A stretch of 64,000 nucleotides of DNA, from positions 267,654 through 331,653 of the forward strand of contig CAMPET010000032.1 in NCBI GenBank assembly GCA_946803715.1, in the 5' to 3' direction. Below are positions 10,634 to 22,714 of this stretch, piece by piece (within the stretch, counting starts at the first letter, position 1; each line of letters begins with the position of its first letter). Origin of the DNA: Beroe ovata (taxonomy: Eukaryota > Ctenophora > Nuda > Beroida > Beroidae). Position numbers and translations under genes: made by a program. Under the pieces are notes generated by a model. That model was not told the origin of the DNA. It did no database searches and saw only the letters and a program-made list of their open reading frames with translations.

Positions 10634-12454
10634 TGCACCGTGTTTGGTACCCATAATTCCTTATTCCCGTGTTTTTATTCGACTTCAGACTTGGTATTTT
10701 TATCCCTGGCTGCAGTTTTGTAAGCACCCTCATATTCCCAACATTATCCTCCTGTTCAGGAAACACCGCCTATCAGCGCACTTAGTGTCAGCTGAACTTG
10801 GTAATGATATTTTGTAGATTTCCGTGCTATTGGTTGAAGATACAGCGGCGATGTGTCAATAAAAATGAGTGGATATCTTTTCGGTAGAGGAGTGGCAAGC
10901 TAAGCTGATAATGCATTAACTTTGTAGGAAGTTTAAGGAAGTATACTTTGATAATCAAATAGGACTTATCACTAAATGTATATAGCGCGTGTTTTTGTTT
11001 TGAATCATTTTAATTTCATGTGTGCTTTGCATTTTCAATTTCATTGCTTTGGTATATGTTAAATATCTAGAGCTTTACAGGCTTTTGAGAACTTGAACTG
11101 GCTTGGTATTCTTTCGTATTCCAGATATTGTTTGCAGTTCTCGACACTTAATCAAACAATGAATCTTTCGCCAAACTTAGGCCATGAAAACTGTAATTAG
11201 AAATTACTCTACACATGATTTATCATGACTATAGAATATAATAGAATATAAATTCTATTTGAATTTTATACTTCAAAGGCTGTTAAGTGTTAATTGTCTA
11301 TCCTTCCTAATAATAGATAAGCCACATTTCATTTTCAGTATATAGAGATTAGAGATAGCCGATATAGTTCATTCTATGACCAACTATAACTGTCATTTCT
11401 CTTTACCTTTTCTTCTACGTTTCTTTATTTGATGATTGATCAACAAAGCATTATTTACCCTGCTTTCTTAGATTTTAATGGAAATAGAGCAGAAGAAATT
11501 ATGCCCTAGTTAGTAGATCTACCCCCCCTAGTGTTGGTTTATCTTATGTTGTAGCCCTTTTTAGAGTTTTATATGAAGTATGAACTGTAAAAGTCTAGTA
11601 TAAAACCAGCAACGATATATTTTTCTGGTGAATTTGATTTTTATTTCCATATTGATATCATCAAATGTTTTAATTTTGATTGTTCAATGTCTTTGTTTGA
11701 CATTATTCAAATCCTGTTCTTTTTACTCATCCATGGACCGTGCCAGGAAATGTTGTAAAATGCTGATTTCCAGATCGAATGAGGCTCTTATATTCTTATC
11801 AATCTAGCCATCAGTGGTCCTCTCTATGACCAGTTAAATGGTCATATTTATGACCAGTTGCATGGACATAATGTATTTGATACTGGAATGATGACTCTGA
11901 GGGGAGTCTTTGTTCTGGAAATGATCATGAAAATAATATTGGTTTTTGTCATGTGAAACACTTAGCAGAGAATACTCAATACTCACTCAACTCCAGCGAA
12001 ACACCAATGACATCCTATCTAGTGGTGCTATCCAATAGAGTAGGATAGTCTCACTGGATGGGATGAATGATAGTGTCCTAACGCCGGAAACAGGCTCTCA
12101 GATTCACTACCCATAAAACCAGTTTACACTGAATCAGTGGATTGAGTGCTTTGATCACGTGATCGATGCATTCGATTCAGTAAGACAACTTCCTACGTTT
12201 CAATGTCATGTACATTGTACAATGTATACATCATACATACATTGGAAAATGTAGATTGTATACACCATACATACATTGTACATTGCATATTCATCGGCCG
12301 TGGACACTGGATAGAGGTGAGTGAACTTGTGCATCACACAAATTGATGCTAAGTGTTTCACATGACATATATCATACAGCTATTCGTGAGTGGATGTTCC
12401 CACCATCACGTATACTTGTATAACATAATGTTATTCTGGTTGTAGCACTGAAAG
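10634..12454. other. Intergenic region between SLF1-like gene and DHX9
   Basis: AT-rich, with no supported coding frame. Near 12205-12300 it holds repeated ACATTGTACAATGT-type palindromes. At 12443-12445 a TTGTAG acceptor-like site lies ten bases before the DHX9 ATG, so a 5'-UTR intron or upstream exon may lie here. Confidence 0.5.
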
Positions 12455-15400
12455 ATGCAGAACAAGGCCTTGATAGACCGGTACTGTGCTGTCAAGCAGA
12501 CAAGAGCTAAGATCCGCTACACAGACGTCAAGGGAAAGTTCTTCAAGTGTCAAGTTAGTTACACTTCTCCCTATATCTGCCCCTGTGTGTGTGTCTGTGT
12601 GTGTGTGTCTGTGTGTCTGTGTGTGTGTGTCTGTGTGTGTGTGTGTGTGTGTTTTGTTANCTGTGTGTCTGTGTGTGTGTGTCTGTGTGTGTGTGTGTGT
12701 GTGTGTTGTGATACTATCACTTGTTTACAACAACCTCGACTTCAAACACTTCCTCATATGGTATAATTACTCTTGTGACGCCAGTTGTTTACAAGGAACC
12801 ACATCATTGATTACAGACTGTAATCAATGATGTGGTTCCCTGTAATTGACAGGTTCACTAGCATGAAGAAAGCGTACCCCTGGGGTCTAGGTCCTGACCC
12901 TGTGTCCCCTCACCTTTTAATTCCTGTGTGCCCCTGAGCCCAGGGGCACAGTAGCTGGCGACTCTTATATCAATTTTAACTGTGTAGGGATTGTAATGGT
13001 ATATTGTATTTTGTATCTGTGTAAGCAATACACAGTGTATACCGTTGTGTACAGAGTGTATAACAATGTTTATTACATTGTACAATGTATATAGGAGTGT
13101 ATACCGGCTTGCCCCAGGTTACTCTTCCCGGACATGATGACTACACGGCTCAGGGAGGTGGCCCGAATAAAGAAGTGGCGGAAGAAAAGGCATGCGACGA
13201 GCTTGTCCAATACTTACAGGTACTGACTGACAACTGATCATAATGATATACTGATATAGGTTTCTGTAACAGTAGGTCACTGGAAATGTTTTGGTAATAG
13301 GGATCAGTATTTGAGAGGTACAAATCCCTTGCTGATCTGTTGTAGGGAATACCCCTGACTCCAGTGTGTGTCACCCAGGTATGTGGCGAGATGGACGATG
13401 ACGGGAACCCGGTGTTCGAGCCCAAACAGGACGGTATCGAGCCGCAAACACCGTCCCATGGGCACGATATGGCGGATATAACAATCAAAACTGACGTTAT
13501 TAAACCTGAGGACACTCCCCCCGAGGATGCAACGCCACCAGAACACATCGAGCCATCACCACTTCCTCCCTCCTTCTCAGCACACCCCTCCAGACTTCCT
13601 GGAGCCAGGACTCCGGCAGCAGGGGAGACTAACCCAGGACTACCACCTAGTTTCCGTCTCAGTAACGAGCAGCCACAACCGATAAAACAGTCCGGTGTAA
13701 AGAGGCCTATACAGCAGGTAGGGGTGTTACAGAGAGACATTGAGTATAATAAAGTATCGTGACGTCGTATACATTGAATGTATATATTTGATTATAACAT
13801 CACATCTTGAAAACGCAGGGGTGATCTCATACAACTATGTTAGCAGGTACTAAATCTTACCCAAATACTACCTCCTTCTTGTGTGTGTCTGTGTCTGTGT
13901 TTGTGTGTATCAGCGCGTATTTGTCTTGTGTGTGGGGAATTTTAACAATGGGAAATGCAAATGAAGACCAAATGTATTATAATCAGGTGGCAAGATTAGG
14001 CACACACACAATCCCTTTGTGTATGATAAAATGTACAGCAGTTATCCTTGGTACCTATGTATAGTTTATAGAGTGTAATCATGTGATCAGTTCAATACTC
14101 ACAATGAACCCTCTCACACACAATGAACTCTGCAACACAATGAACTCTGTACTATTCACAGATAAGTGGCGCCGAGGACGGTGGTCATACCCAGGAGAAT
14201 GCCAGGTCTTCTCTCAATATGTTCTTACAGAAGAACAGACAACCGACAGACATGAAGGTTTGGTATTCCACCATTACCAGGAGTTCCTTTTAACTTTAAC
14301 TTTATCATTATAATAGGAGTGACTGTAATATTAAGCCACAACTTTGCACGATAATCAACATTTAAACTCTGGTTAGATATCTGAGGAACTATCAAATCAT
14401 AAGTCATGTTTTTATTCCGTCATGGTTCACACATCCTTGACACATCGCTATGACAGGTTGAGAACAGTGGAACTGTCCACACTCCACAGTTCACTGCCAG
14501 CATGAAGGTCTACATACCCCGCTTTAGACGGACACTGTTTGCGAGTGAGAAGGCACCCAACAAGAAGACAGCGCAGTCCAAGTTAGCGTATAACCTGGTC
14601 ATGCAACTGTACAAGTGTGGTGCTATCCCTAGCTTGGAGGTACGTGGGAGTAATGTGTATATTGTGTGTGTGTGTGTGTGTGTGTGTGTGGGCAAGGATT
14701 ACATGGATAACGGCTGGACACTGGACAGTGGCGTGATCATTGATGTCCAGTGTCCACATGTTATGACGGCTATTGCAGGTCAGTTCAAAGCGTACCCGTG
14801 CGACGATCAAAGCCTCGCCGTGCAATATATCTGGGGATATGGGGGAGAAGATAGCCACTCTTCTTCGAGATTGTGGCATTGAGCCAGTGGAGGTGCCACC
14901 AGAGATAGAGGATCCCATACCATTGCTTCTACCTGATGAGCAGAACATCGGTCAATCTGATACAGAGACAGAGTCAAGTGAGTCAATTGAGGAATGAGTC
15001 AAGTGAGGGGTGAATGAGACCCCTAGTCGTAACTCGTAACTCATGTCATGACGCATCACGTCACTCGTCCTAACTAGTCGTGACATGACGCATGACGTGA
15101 CGGCTTCGTATTCCCTTGAATTGACATAGGAAACTGACAATCAGGTTCTGTATAGTTTAATGATCAAGAGAGTTTTCTTAGGCACACGCTAGTTCAGGAT
15201 TTGCCACTGTACGGTACATTCACATTTAACGAGTGTGTCTGTGTTTCCGTGTCTCTGTGTGTGTCTGTGTACAAAAGTACATCTGAGTCGGCGTGTATAC
15301 TGTATGTGTCTGTTTTTATGGGCAATCTTTTCATGATATGGGATCACAAATTCCCCAATCCAAACTTTTGGGCAAAGGCCAAAGAGAGAGCAGTTTTACA

Positions 15401-18400
15401 CATCAAATTCCATTGCAATGGATTTGATATGCATACAAAATCACATACCGCCGTCCTTCATGGATACAAGTTATAATTAGCCCCCGATTTAGTTTCTAAT
15501 TTGCAAACTGATGGGCTGCCGAATCGGATTAAGTAATTGTTCCAAATTCCCTGAGAATTCTGTAACATTCGGTTACTCCTACTTTCTATAAATAGCTCAT
15601 ACATGGATTGCCACAAGACTTGGCTAGTTTAAAAGTTGCACAATGTTATAGTTCCCTGCTTATAAATAGTAGTGTAGTGTTACACTTCCAATGTGACCAT
15701 ACTTACCTGAGCGCTGGTGTGCGTATGTGGGTATGTGTGTCTGTGTCATATGTGTGTTTGTGTGCATGTACTGTGTGTGACTGTGTGTGTCTGTGTATGT
15801 GTGCGACTTTGTGTATGTGTGTTTGTATGTGCGTGTTTGTGTCTGTGTTGGTATGAAAAGTGTATTAGCCTATTTTCACGATTCCCACTCCCAGAGGGCA
15901 AGGTTATCGAGTGGTCGCCCCCCTCTCTGCAGTACGACCCGTGGTTGAACCGACCTCTCAACATGGACGAAGTTGGACCTGACTGGAACGCAGAGCACAT
16001 AAACAATGCTCTCCTTGAGCAAAGAGCAGAGAAACTCAGCGCTGAGGAGTTCAAACGAGTAAGTGGTCGTAAGGCACAACTTCAGGGAATGGTATTCTTT
16101 GGACCAGAGTCAATAGTGATTGCACCAATCTGTTCGTGAGACCGCTAGGTGCTATGATGTCTGTTCTTTCTAACTCTGGTTGTGATTCCCAGCGTCTGGA
16201 TGGAAGACAGCAGCTCCCAGTTAATAACTTTGCGGCGGAAGTCATGGAAAAGGTAGAACGAAACCGATGTGTTCTGATTAGAGGAGGAACTGGGTGTGGC
16301 AAGTCAACTCAAGTTCCCCAGTTTATCCTGGACAGTTACATCAAGGAGGGTAGGGGTGCGGACTGCAACATCGTTATCACTCAGGTACGCGCGTTCTAGA
16401 GTTATAGACTCAGCACTAACCAGGAAGCTGGAGTCCTGTAGTGGACCAATCCACGATTGAGTGGACCAGTCTGCTATTTTTGGTAGCTAGTAGAATCTCC
16501 GTGATGGGATCCTTTTCAAGCTCCCATCATTTTACAATCGTAATGTGTCAGCCACGTCGAATCAGTGCGATAAGCATAGCCGAGAGGGTGGCATGGGAGA
16601 GAAATGAAGAGGTACAGGAAAGTGTGGGGTACAGTGTGCGGTTTGATTCCCAGCTACCACGACCCTACGCCAGCATACTCTACTGCACTACAGGTATGAC
16701 CATTACTACGGTCAGCAGTGCCAGTGTGATCAGCTGCTTCTGTTACCATACTTACTGTGGTACAAATCAACTCCATGTCTAACACAGGTACACTGTTGAG
16801 GAGACTATCCAATGGACTACATGGACTATCCCATGTCATTGTGGACGAGATACACGAGAGAGATGTCAATACGGACTTCCTCCTCATCATCCTACGAGAC
16901 ATGCTCAGAATACACAAGCAACTCAAGGTACCACTGACTACTTAAATCATCAAGCCATCACCGACTGACTGAAAGTCTACCTCTGTGGCAACGCTTGTCG
17001 CAATTTTATATGTTGCTTCGTGCGGGCCGCGGACTAAATTTTTCAGCTCTCATCGCGCAAATGAAAGCAAAATAGCGCGCTAATATCAATGCGTGCGATT
17101 ATTGAAGTTCACCTTAGCCATGATCATACGTACCATAACGAAGAAGCCTTGATCACCATGCATTAAGATTGGTTTGAGAATATTGACAGGTGATAGTTTT
17201 ATGGAAATAGATACTTAGAGTCTTCACGGGACGTAAGTTTATGCATCGAATAACGGTGAGTGGTGCACTACGCCGAATTTCCCGCTAAAATTAAGTGAGC
17301 GGGAAAACTCCAGTCACTCCATTATCACTGTCATATACCAGGTGGTTCTGATGTCAGCAACTGTGGATGTGAACTTGTTTAGCAACTATTTCAAGTGCGA
17401 GGTGATTGAGGTACCAGAGCGTACATTCCCCGTGGAAAGGTACTTCCTTGAGGATGTGATCGAGATGCTAGACTTCATTCCGCCCCCTCCTCGCGCTAAG
17501 AAAAACAAGAACTCCAAGAAAAATCTCCTTGCAGGTTCGTTGAGATAATTTTGAATTTAGCGCTGAAACTTGCATTCGACCGAGAGCGGTTGATCTTGAT
17601 CTCTCCTACCAGGTGAAGACTACTGTGTGGACAGTGAAGATGAAGGCGACGATTGTAAACAACGAGACTCTGAAGAGAACCTGAACCTGGTGTGCGATAC
17701 CACCAAATACAAGATGAGTACAGTTCAAGCCATGACCAAGATGTCTGAGCGGGAGTTCAGTTTCGAGTTGGTCGAGAAGATTCTAGATTGGATCCTAGAG
17801 CAGCCCGAACACGGATCTGTCCTCGTTTTCTTGCCGGGTTGGAATCATATCTTCGCTCTCCAGAAGTATCTACAACAGCACCCAGTCTATGGGGGTGCTG
17901 AGTTCTGGCTCCTCCCTTTGCACAGTCAAATTCCAAAGGACGAACAGAAGCGTGTGTTTGTACCTGCTCCTGAGGGATTCACTAAGATAATCCTTGCCAC
18001 AAACATTGCTGAAACTAGCATCACTATCAACGACTGTATCTATGTGATTGACTTGTGCAAAGCTAAGATCAAAGAATTCTTCATCAAGCGCAACCTTGCT
18101 GATTACCGGTTGCTGTGGGCTAGCCAGACCAACTTGGAGCAGCGAGCGGGAAGGGCAGGCAGGGTGCGACCGGGTGTCTGTTTTCATCTCTGTAGCAGAG
18201 CTAGGTATGATGCGATGCCACATCACATCAACCCCGAGATACAGAGAACTGCCCTACACTCCTTAGCTCTAACAATCAAAGCTCTAGATTTGGGAAATGT
18301 TGAGGAGGTCCTGAATAACGCTTTGGAGGCCCCACCCAGATCCTACATCGCCAACGCCATCACCGTTCTTCATGAGATGGTAGGAGGATGAATCATTCAT

Positions 18401-20241
18401 CGTATGAACAATAGCCGGGATATTTGGACCCGGCAATAATGATTGATACTTCAGAGAGTCTAAGTTACTGAACCATTTTACCACTTACCAGGGTGCTCTG
18501 AACCGGCAAGGAGATATCACGCCGATGGGTCACTGTCTGGCAATGTTCCCACTCGAGCCACGACTCTCCCAGACCATCCTGATGTCGTGTCTGTTCCGGT
18601 GTGGTGATCCTATGATCACCATGGCAGCGGCTTCCTGCTTCAGGGAACCATGGATACAGCACGATACACGGAGAATGAGTTGGCAGCACAAGAAACTGAG
18701 TGGGAACAAGCACAGCGATCACATTGCCATGCTCAACGCGTACATGTCCTGGGAGAGGGTAGCCGCTGAGGAGGATAAGGAGAGGGAACAGAGGTGAGGC
18801 AGTTAATGGACACTGGGGGTGTGGAGTTATCCCACATGGGGTGTGGGGTTATCCCAAAGGGGGTGTGGGGTTATCCCAAAGGGGGTGTGGAATGATCGGG
18901 AACAGAGGGGATTTCAGATTAGCACCGTGGGGGAGAGTTTGAGTACTAAAACTTGGGGTCGGGGCAAGTGTTCAATGAGAATGCAATACTCAATTCTCTT
19001 TAGGTACTGTGATCAGAATCAGATGTCGTGCATGACCCTACAGATGATCCACTCTGCGAAGATGCAGCTTGTCGGTATTGTTCTGAAGATGGGCATCCCT
19101 GAGGAGTGCCTGGCCCCCGTAGAAATCAACGTTGACGGTCGAGACAGAAACCTGGATATCATGCAGGCTATGCTGGCTGCTGGGCTTTATCCTAACATCT
19201 GTATCCATCACGAGAAACGGTAAAATACACACGGTTATCACGATTCCCGATATTATTGACCGTCGTCTAACATTCTTCACAGTCGATAATCACTATGAAT
19301 AAAATCCGGTCCACTTTCAGGAAACTGTGGGTATCAGAAACTCAGCAAGCGCTGATGCACAACAGTTCTGTGAACTGCACCAATGGAAATTACATCTTCC
19401 CCTCTCCCTACTTTGCATACGCTGAGAAGATCAAGACGAGAGTTATCGCTGCGAAGACCACAACCATGGTCTCACCACTTCATCTCATTCTGTTTGGGAG
19501 TAGCTCCATCATCGCCCATGAGGACCATATACTGCTCGACGAGTGGTACGTTCTCTCGACTGCTACTGCAGTTCAGTTATCTCGTTACGTCATCATCAAA
19601 AACATGGGGTACTGAGTTAAACTTGTTCTAATTTGCCAGGATCCCAATTGATATGCCTGCACAGAGTGCTTCACTGTTGTGTGGACTGAGGAAAGCCCTG
19701 GAGAATCTCCTCATGAGACTAGCTGTGAATCCCGAGATTGCTGCTTGCCCCGCTGGATTAGACTCGGATATCCTGGAGGCAGTGTATGCCCTATCTGACC
19801 CTAGAGCAGGGAAATTCTACGAGGACACTATGTGAGTGCTTAACAGTGAATACAAAGATACAAATTCTTGTTGTCGGGATTTCCCCTTGTCTCTATTAAA
19901 GTTAACCTCATAATATCCTCTCTCTCCTCAGGAAAGGAGGTGACTACTACGGTGCTCCTTCCGATGGTACTCCTCCAGCCACAGGACGCTTTCAGTCAGC
20001 TGACTCTGAGTCACGAGGGGGCGGACACGAAAATAGCCGTGCAGGGCCGCGGGGTAACTTTGGGCGAGGGAATTTTGGGCGAGGGCGAGGTGGTTTTGCT
20101 GACGGACCTCGTAGAGGGCTCCCTTCCAGACCGAGAAGCTTCAGAGATGGAGAAGGTGGACCTAGAGGTCGAGGCCGGGGCTTCAGACGGTCTATGATCG
20201 GAGGCAGGGGAGGATTCAATCAGAGAGGCAGTTTCTTTTAG
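12455..20241 (+). CDS. DHX9: DHX9 / RNA helicase A
   Basis: Seventeen exons give 1286 residues (human 1270): 12455-12553, 13118-13219, 13379-13717, 14162-14257, 14457-14639, 14779-14977, 15895-16058, 16193-16384, 16552-16693, 16788-16927, 17342-17534, 17613-18379, 18492-18793, 19004-19219, 19321-19545, 19640-19831, 19932-20241; all in phase. Two dsRBDs lie at about 1-67 ([20 protein letters not shown]) and 185-270 ([27 protein letters not shown]). The DEAH core has GGTGCGKS at 425-432, DEIH at 525-528, SAT at 557-559, TNIAETSIT and QRAGRAGR. The HA2/OB parts follow, with KSSVNC-like NSSVNC, and an RGG tail ([13 protein letters not shown]). DHX9 unwinds RNA and DNA duplexes, R-loops and structured RNA in the nucleus. 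DEIH rather than DEAH is typical of DHX9. The start is the first ATG of the dsRBD1 exon; upstream exons are possible. Confidence 0.95.
12577..12710. repeat. (TG)n microsatellite with single-n join, DHX9 intron 1
   Basis: Interrupted TGTGTGTCTG tracts with an n at 12660. The n sits inside the repeat, consistent with an assembly join in low-complexity sequence. Confidence 0.85.
12795..12839. repeat. Perfect 21-bp stem hairpin in DHX9 intron 1
   Basis: GGAACCACATCATTGATTAC starts the left arm, which is followed by the 3-nt loop GAC and then its exact reverse complement. The arms are 12795-12815 and 12819-12839 with no mismatch. It is shorter than a standard animal pre-miRNA and may be a fold-back repeat remnant. 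Confidence 0.85.
18815..18898. repeat. 24-bp minisatellite in a DHX9 intron
   Basis: About 3.5 copies of a unit containing GGTGTGGGGTTATCCCAAAG. It falls wholly inside the intron 18794-19003. Confidence 0.8.
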
Positions 20242-20664
20242 TTGTAACTGTGAGACTGAACCGGGAACCCTAATTTGAAAATTCGAATTTGAATTTGAGA
20301 TCATCCTATCTAGTGCTATTTTATTTTTATCATGTTTATATGATTTCACTATCATAAGGATTTCATCTGTGGCTGTGAAGTTGATCATGATGAATAACTA
20401 CATGCGTTAAATATTAAATAAATATTTATGTAACAGTTACTGTTATTTTTATGCACTTTTCAATAACGAGTTTGAGTGCCTAAACATCCCAAACTACGCT
20501 TCACTGAAAGTATCAGAAGGAAATTGCGATTGAAGGTATTAAGGTACCCTGGCCCTCTTTATCTCTGTCGATCAGGATATACGGATACCACTACTTCCAC
20601 TGGTCTCAGTTGCTGCTCCACTAACTGCAGATCTCGGCCGCCATGGTTTCACTGACATTCTCAC

Positions 20665-20891
20665 CTAGCAGACCCGTACTCTTCCACTTTAATCTTACTC
20701 TGGGTCTCGGTAGGACCTAATTTCTTCTCTCTCGCTAATCGACCCTCAAAGTCATACGATACGGATAACGCGCGCGCATCTGCAATCTGAATTCGATGGT
20801 TCAGGTTAGATCGTCTTCCCAACCTCCCTAGTTTGATATACATAATATATCTTAATCTTATCAGCTCTATTCCATGCATGATCATTGACAT
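20665..20891 (-). CDS. Unrecognised coding-like first exon
   Basis: On the minus strand an ATG at 20891 opens 75 codons that include LGRRSNLNHRIQIADARALS and KKLGPTETQSKIKVEEYG, a composition that looks coding. It ends at a good donor (AG|GTGAGA, intron side 20664). No frame-compatible next exon was found with confidence. Family unknown. It could belong with the minus-strand pseudogene fragment at 21.1-21.5 kb or be a chance frame. Confidence 0.3.
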
Positions 20892-21110
20892 ACCTTGGTT
20901 TTATCAAACTCCAAGTTGACAAGCCCCCGAGTCAGTGCAACACTGGTAAAACTATAGTGCTCCGTGCTCCGATTCTGAATTTAGTGCCATTGGGCCTGGG
21001 GCATTGGAATTGGATTGAAAACTGAATTGGGGCAATAAATAACTAAAAGCCAGATACTGATTACCAGATACTGATTGTAGATAGTAGATACCTATACGGG
21101 ATATAATTGC

Positions 21111-21488
21111 TCATCGGATCATCGTCAACGTTCCAATGGCAACGTCAGATGTACCGTTGAATGTTGATGGATCAACCTCCAGAGTTTGGTTCTTTCCTCC
21201 ACAGCTAGGACATTGATCTTCCTTCAAACTTTTTAAACGACTCATATCAAATCGAGGCAAACATCCAGTTTTAAAATAGTGTTCGTTAATTTGTTGCTCA
21301 TACGCCTAACGTGGTCTATGTCCTCTAATTACTGTTTGTTCAGAATGTTGCCCGTAATATACCAAGTTGTTGTTGCTGTAGATTTTCAAGTTTGTCCCAA
21401 GGTTCCGTTCTTTCAAAAAATGATTGACACTTTGAAATTTGTATAGACTTGATCCTTCCCTAAAATGGCATGATGATGAGACGTGCAT
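21111..21488 (-). pseudogene. Unrecognised protein-like frame broken by an in-frame TAG
   Basis: Reading minus from ATG 21488, 60 codons (CHFREGSSLYKFQSV, LKIYSNNNLVYYGQHSEQ) run to a TAG at 21306-21308. The same frame then continues for 64 codons (YEQQINEHYFKTGCLPRFDM, then DQCPSCGGKNQTLEVDP) to a TGA at 21111-21113. Both halves look coding and share a frame, so a nonsense mutation, a sequencing error or stop readthrough is more likely than chance. The CPSCGG pair may bind zinc. The frame is also open about 60 nt upstream of the ATG. I do not recognise the family. Confidence 0.4.
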
Positions 21489-22714
21489 ATTTAATACTGT
21501 TGTCGGTGCATCAGGTACAACCAGTTCCGTATCACTTGACTCCTCTTGTGTCGGCCATATTGAATTTTACCTTTTTGCTTTGTTTCCAAAAATCGCCGTT
21601 GTTGGTCGGAACGTGAACACTTTTCGGAGCTAATAGGTTTCTTCATGGGTGTCTAATTACAAATTACACTCAATCACCACTTACGTCACATACTGTATAC
21701 ATACATTTACCTTCACTCCTCGCTTTGGCTACTACACGCGTATATACGTGTGTGCGTGTGACTGTTCTTTGTTTGATTCGTGGAAAATAGTCAACGTCTT
21801 TTCATGTACAATGTATACTTCATTGGACTGTGTTTCATGGGCGTTTTAAGTTGAGGATTCCCATTTGATTGTCCCCTAATTGGCTATTATGCATGTCACG
21901 TGACCTCGATGGTAATTAGATTTCATAACCGCCCGTCCGCACATGTAAACTGAGATGCGTTAGTGATGTATATACCTGATGCATTGTATAGTGCTCTATG
22001 TTATGAAGGTTGTATTTCGTGTATTCTGCTGTCTGTATATGTGCATATTTTCCACGAAATGTTGGCAAAGTAGGCTGAGACAATGCAATTTGATAACGTT
22101 CACTTTGCAAGGAACTAGATTTTTATAGAATTATCACCCACCGCTGCTATGGTAATGAAAACGATACATTGCCCCCCATAATAATATGCACCAAATCCGA
22201 AATTTGAATACTCAACAATCATGAGCACTCTCGCTGAAACGCCGAATTTGAATTTAGGCGGACGCCCAGGCGTTGACGCGCCGACATCGACCAGTGACCG
22301 GCAAATCCGACATGTTGGATTGTGTATCAGTATCTGTCCATGCTATATCATCACTAACTTCATCATCATGGAATATTCACAACTGGTGACCTATTTGACC
22401 AAATGTCTGCTGTACAATAAGTATTAGTTTTTTCGACCTTCTTTCTTTCCGATAAAGATAACAGACTATTTAAATCCCAATTCTTGTTATACTCTTATTG
22501 GACTATATACCGGTTATATCCTGAAACTTGAGAGCTTGACTCGGCTCGCAGCTGATACAACACAGTTTGGAGATCTGATTGGAAACCTGCAGGACCCAAG
22601 ACCCCAATGCCCAAGATCTTTGAAATTTTGATTCTGATATACTCCATTTATTTACGCACACAAAGTAGTCGTTTCACTGTGTTCTAATATTAGCTAACCT
22701 TCCACTGTAGCACC

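Larger units (their letters stand above)
20242..22714. other. Intergenic region between DHX9 and CSTF2
   Basis: Contains an AATAAA-type signal near 20415 for DHX9 and two minus-strand coding-like pieces listed separately. The remainder (about 21500-22700) is AT-rich, with no supported gene. Confidence 0.5.

Noticed and set aside
13150-13740. 196-codon minus-strand frame opposite DHX9 exon 3
   Set aside because: Antisense shadow of the Pro-rich DHX9 linker exon. Phase-matched splicing supports the plus strand.
12455-20241. YTHDC2 or another DEAH helicase as identity of the helicase gene
   Set aside because: Two N-terminal dsRBDs, DEIH, the NSSVNC segment and an RGG tail specify DHX9. No R3H, ankyrin or YTH domain is present.
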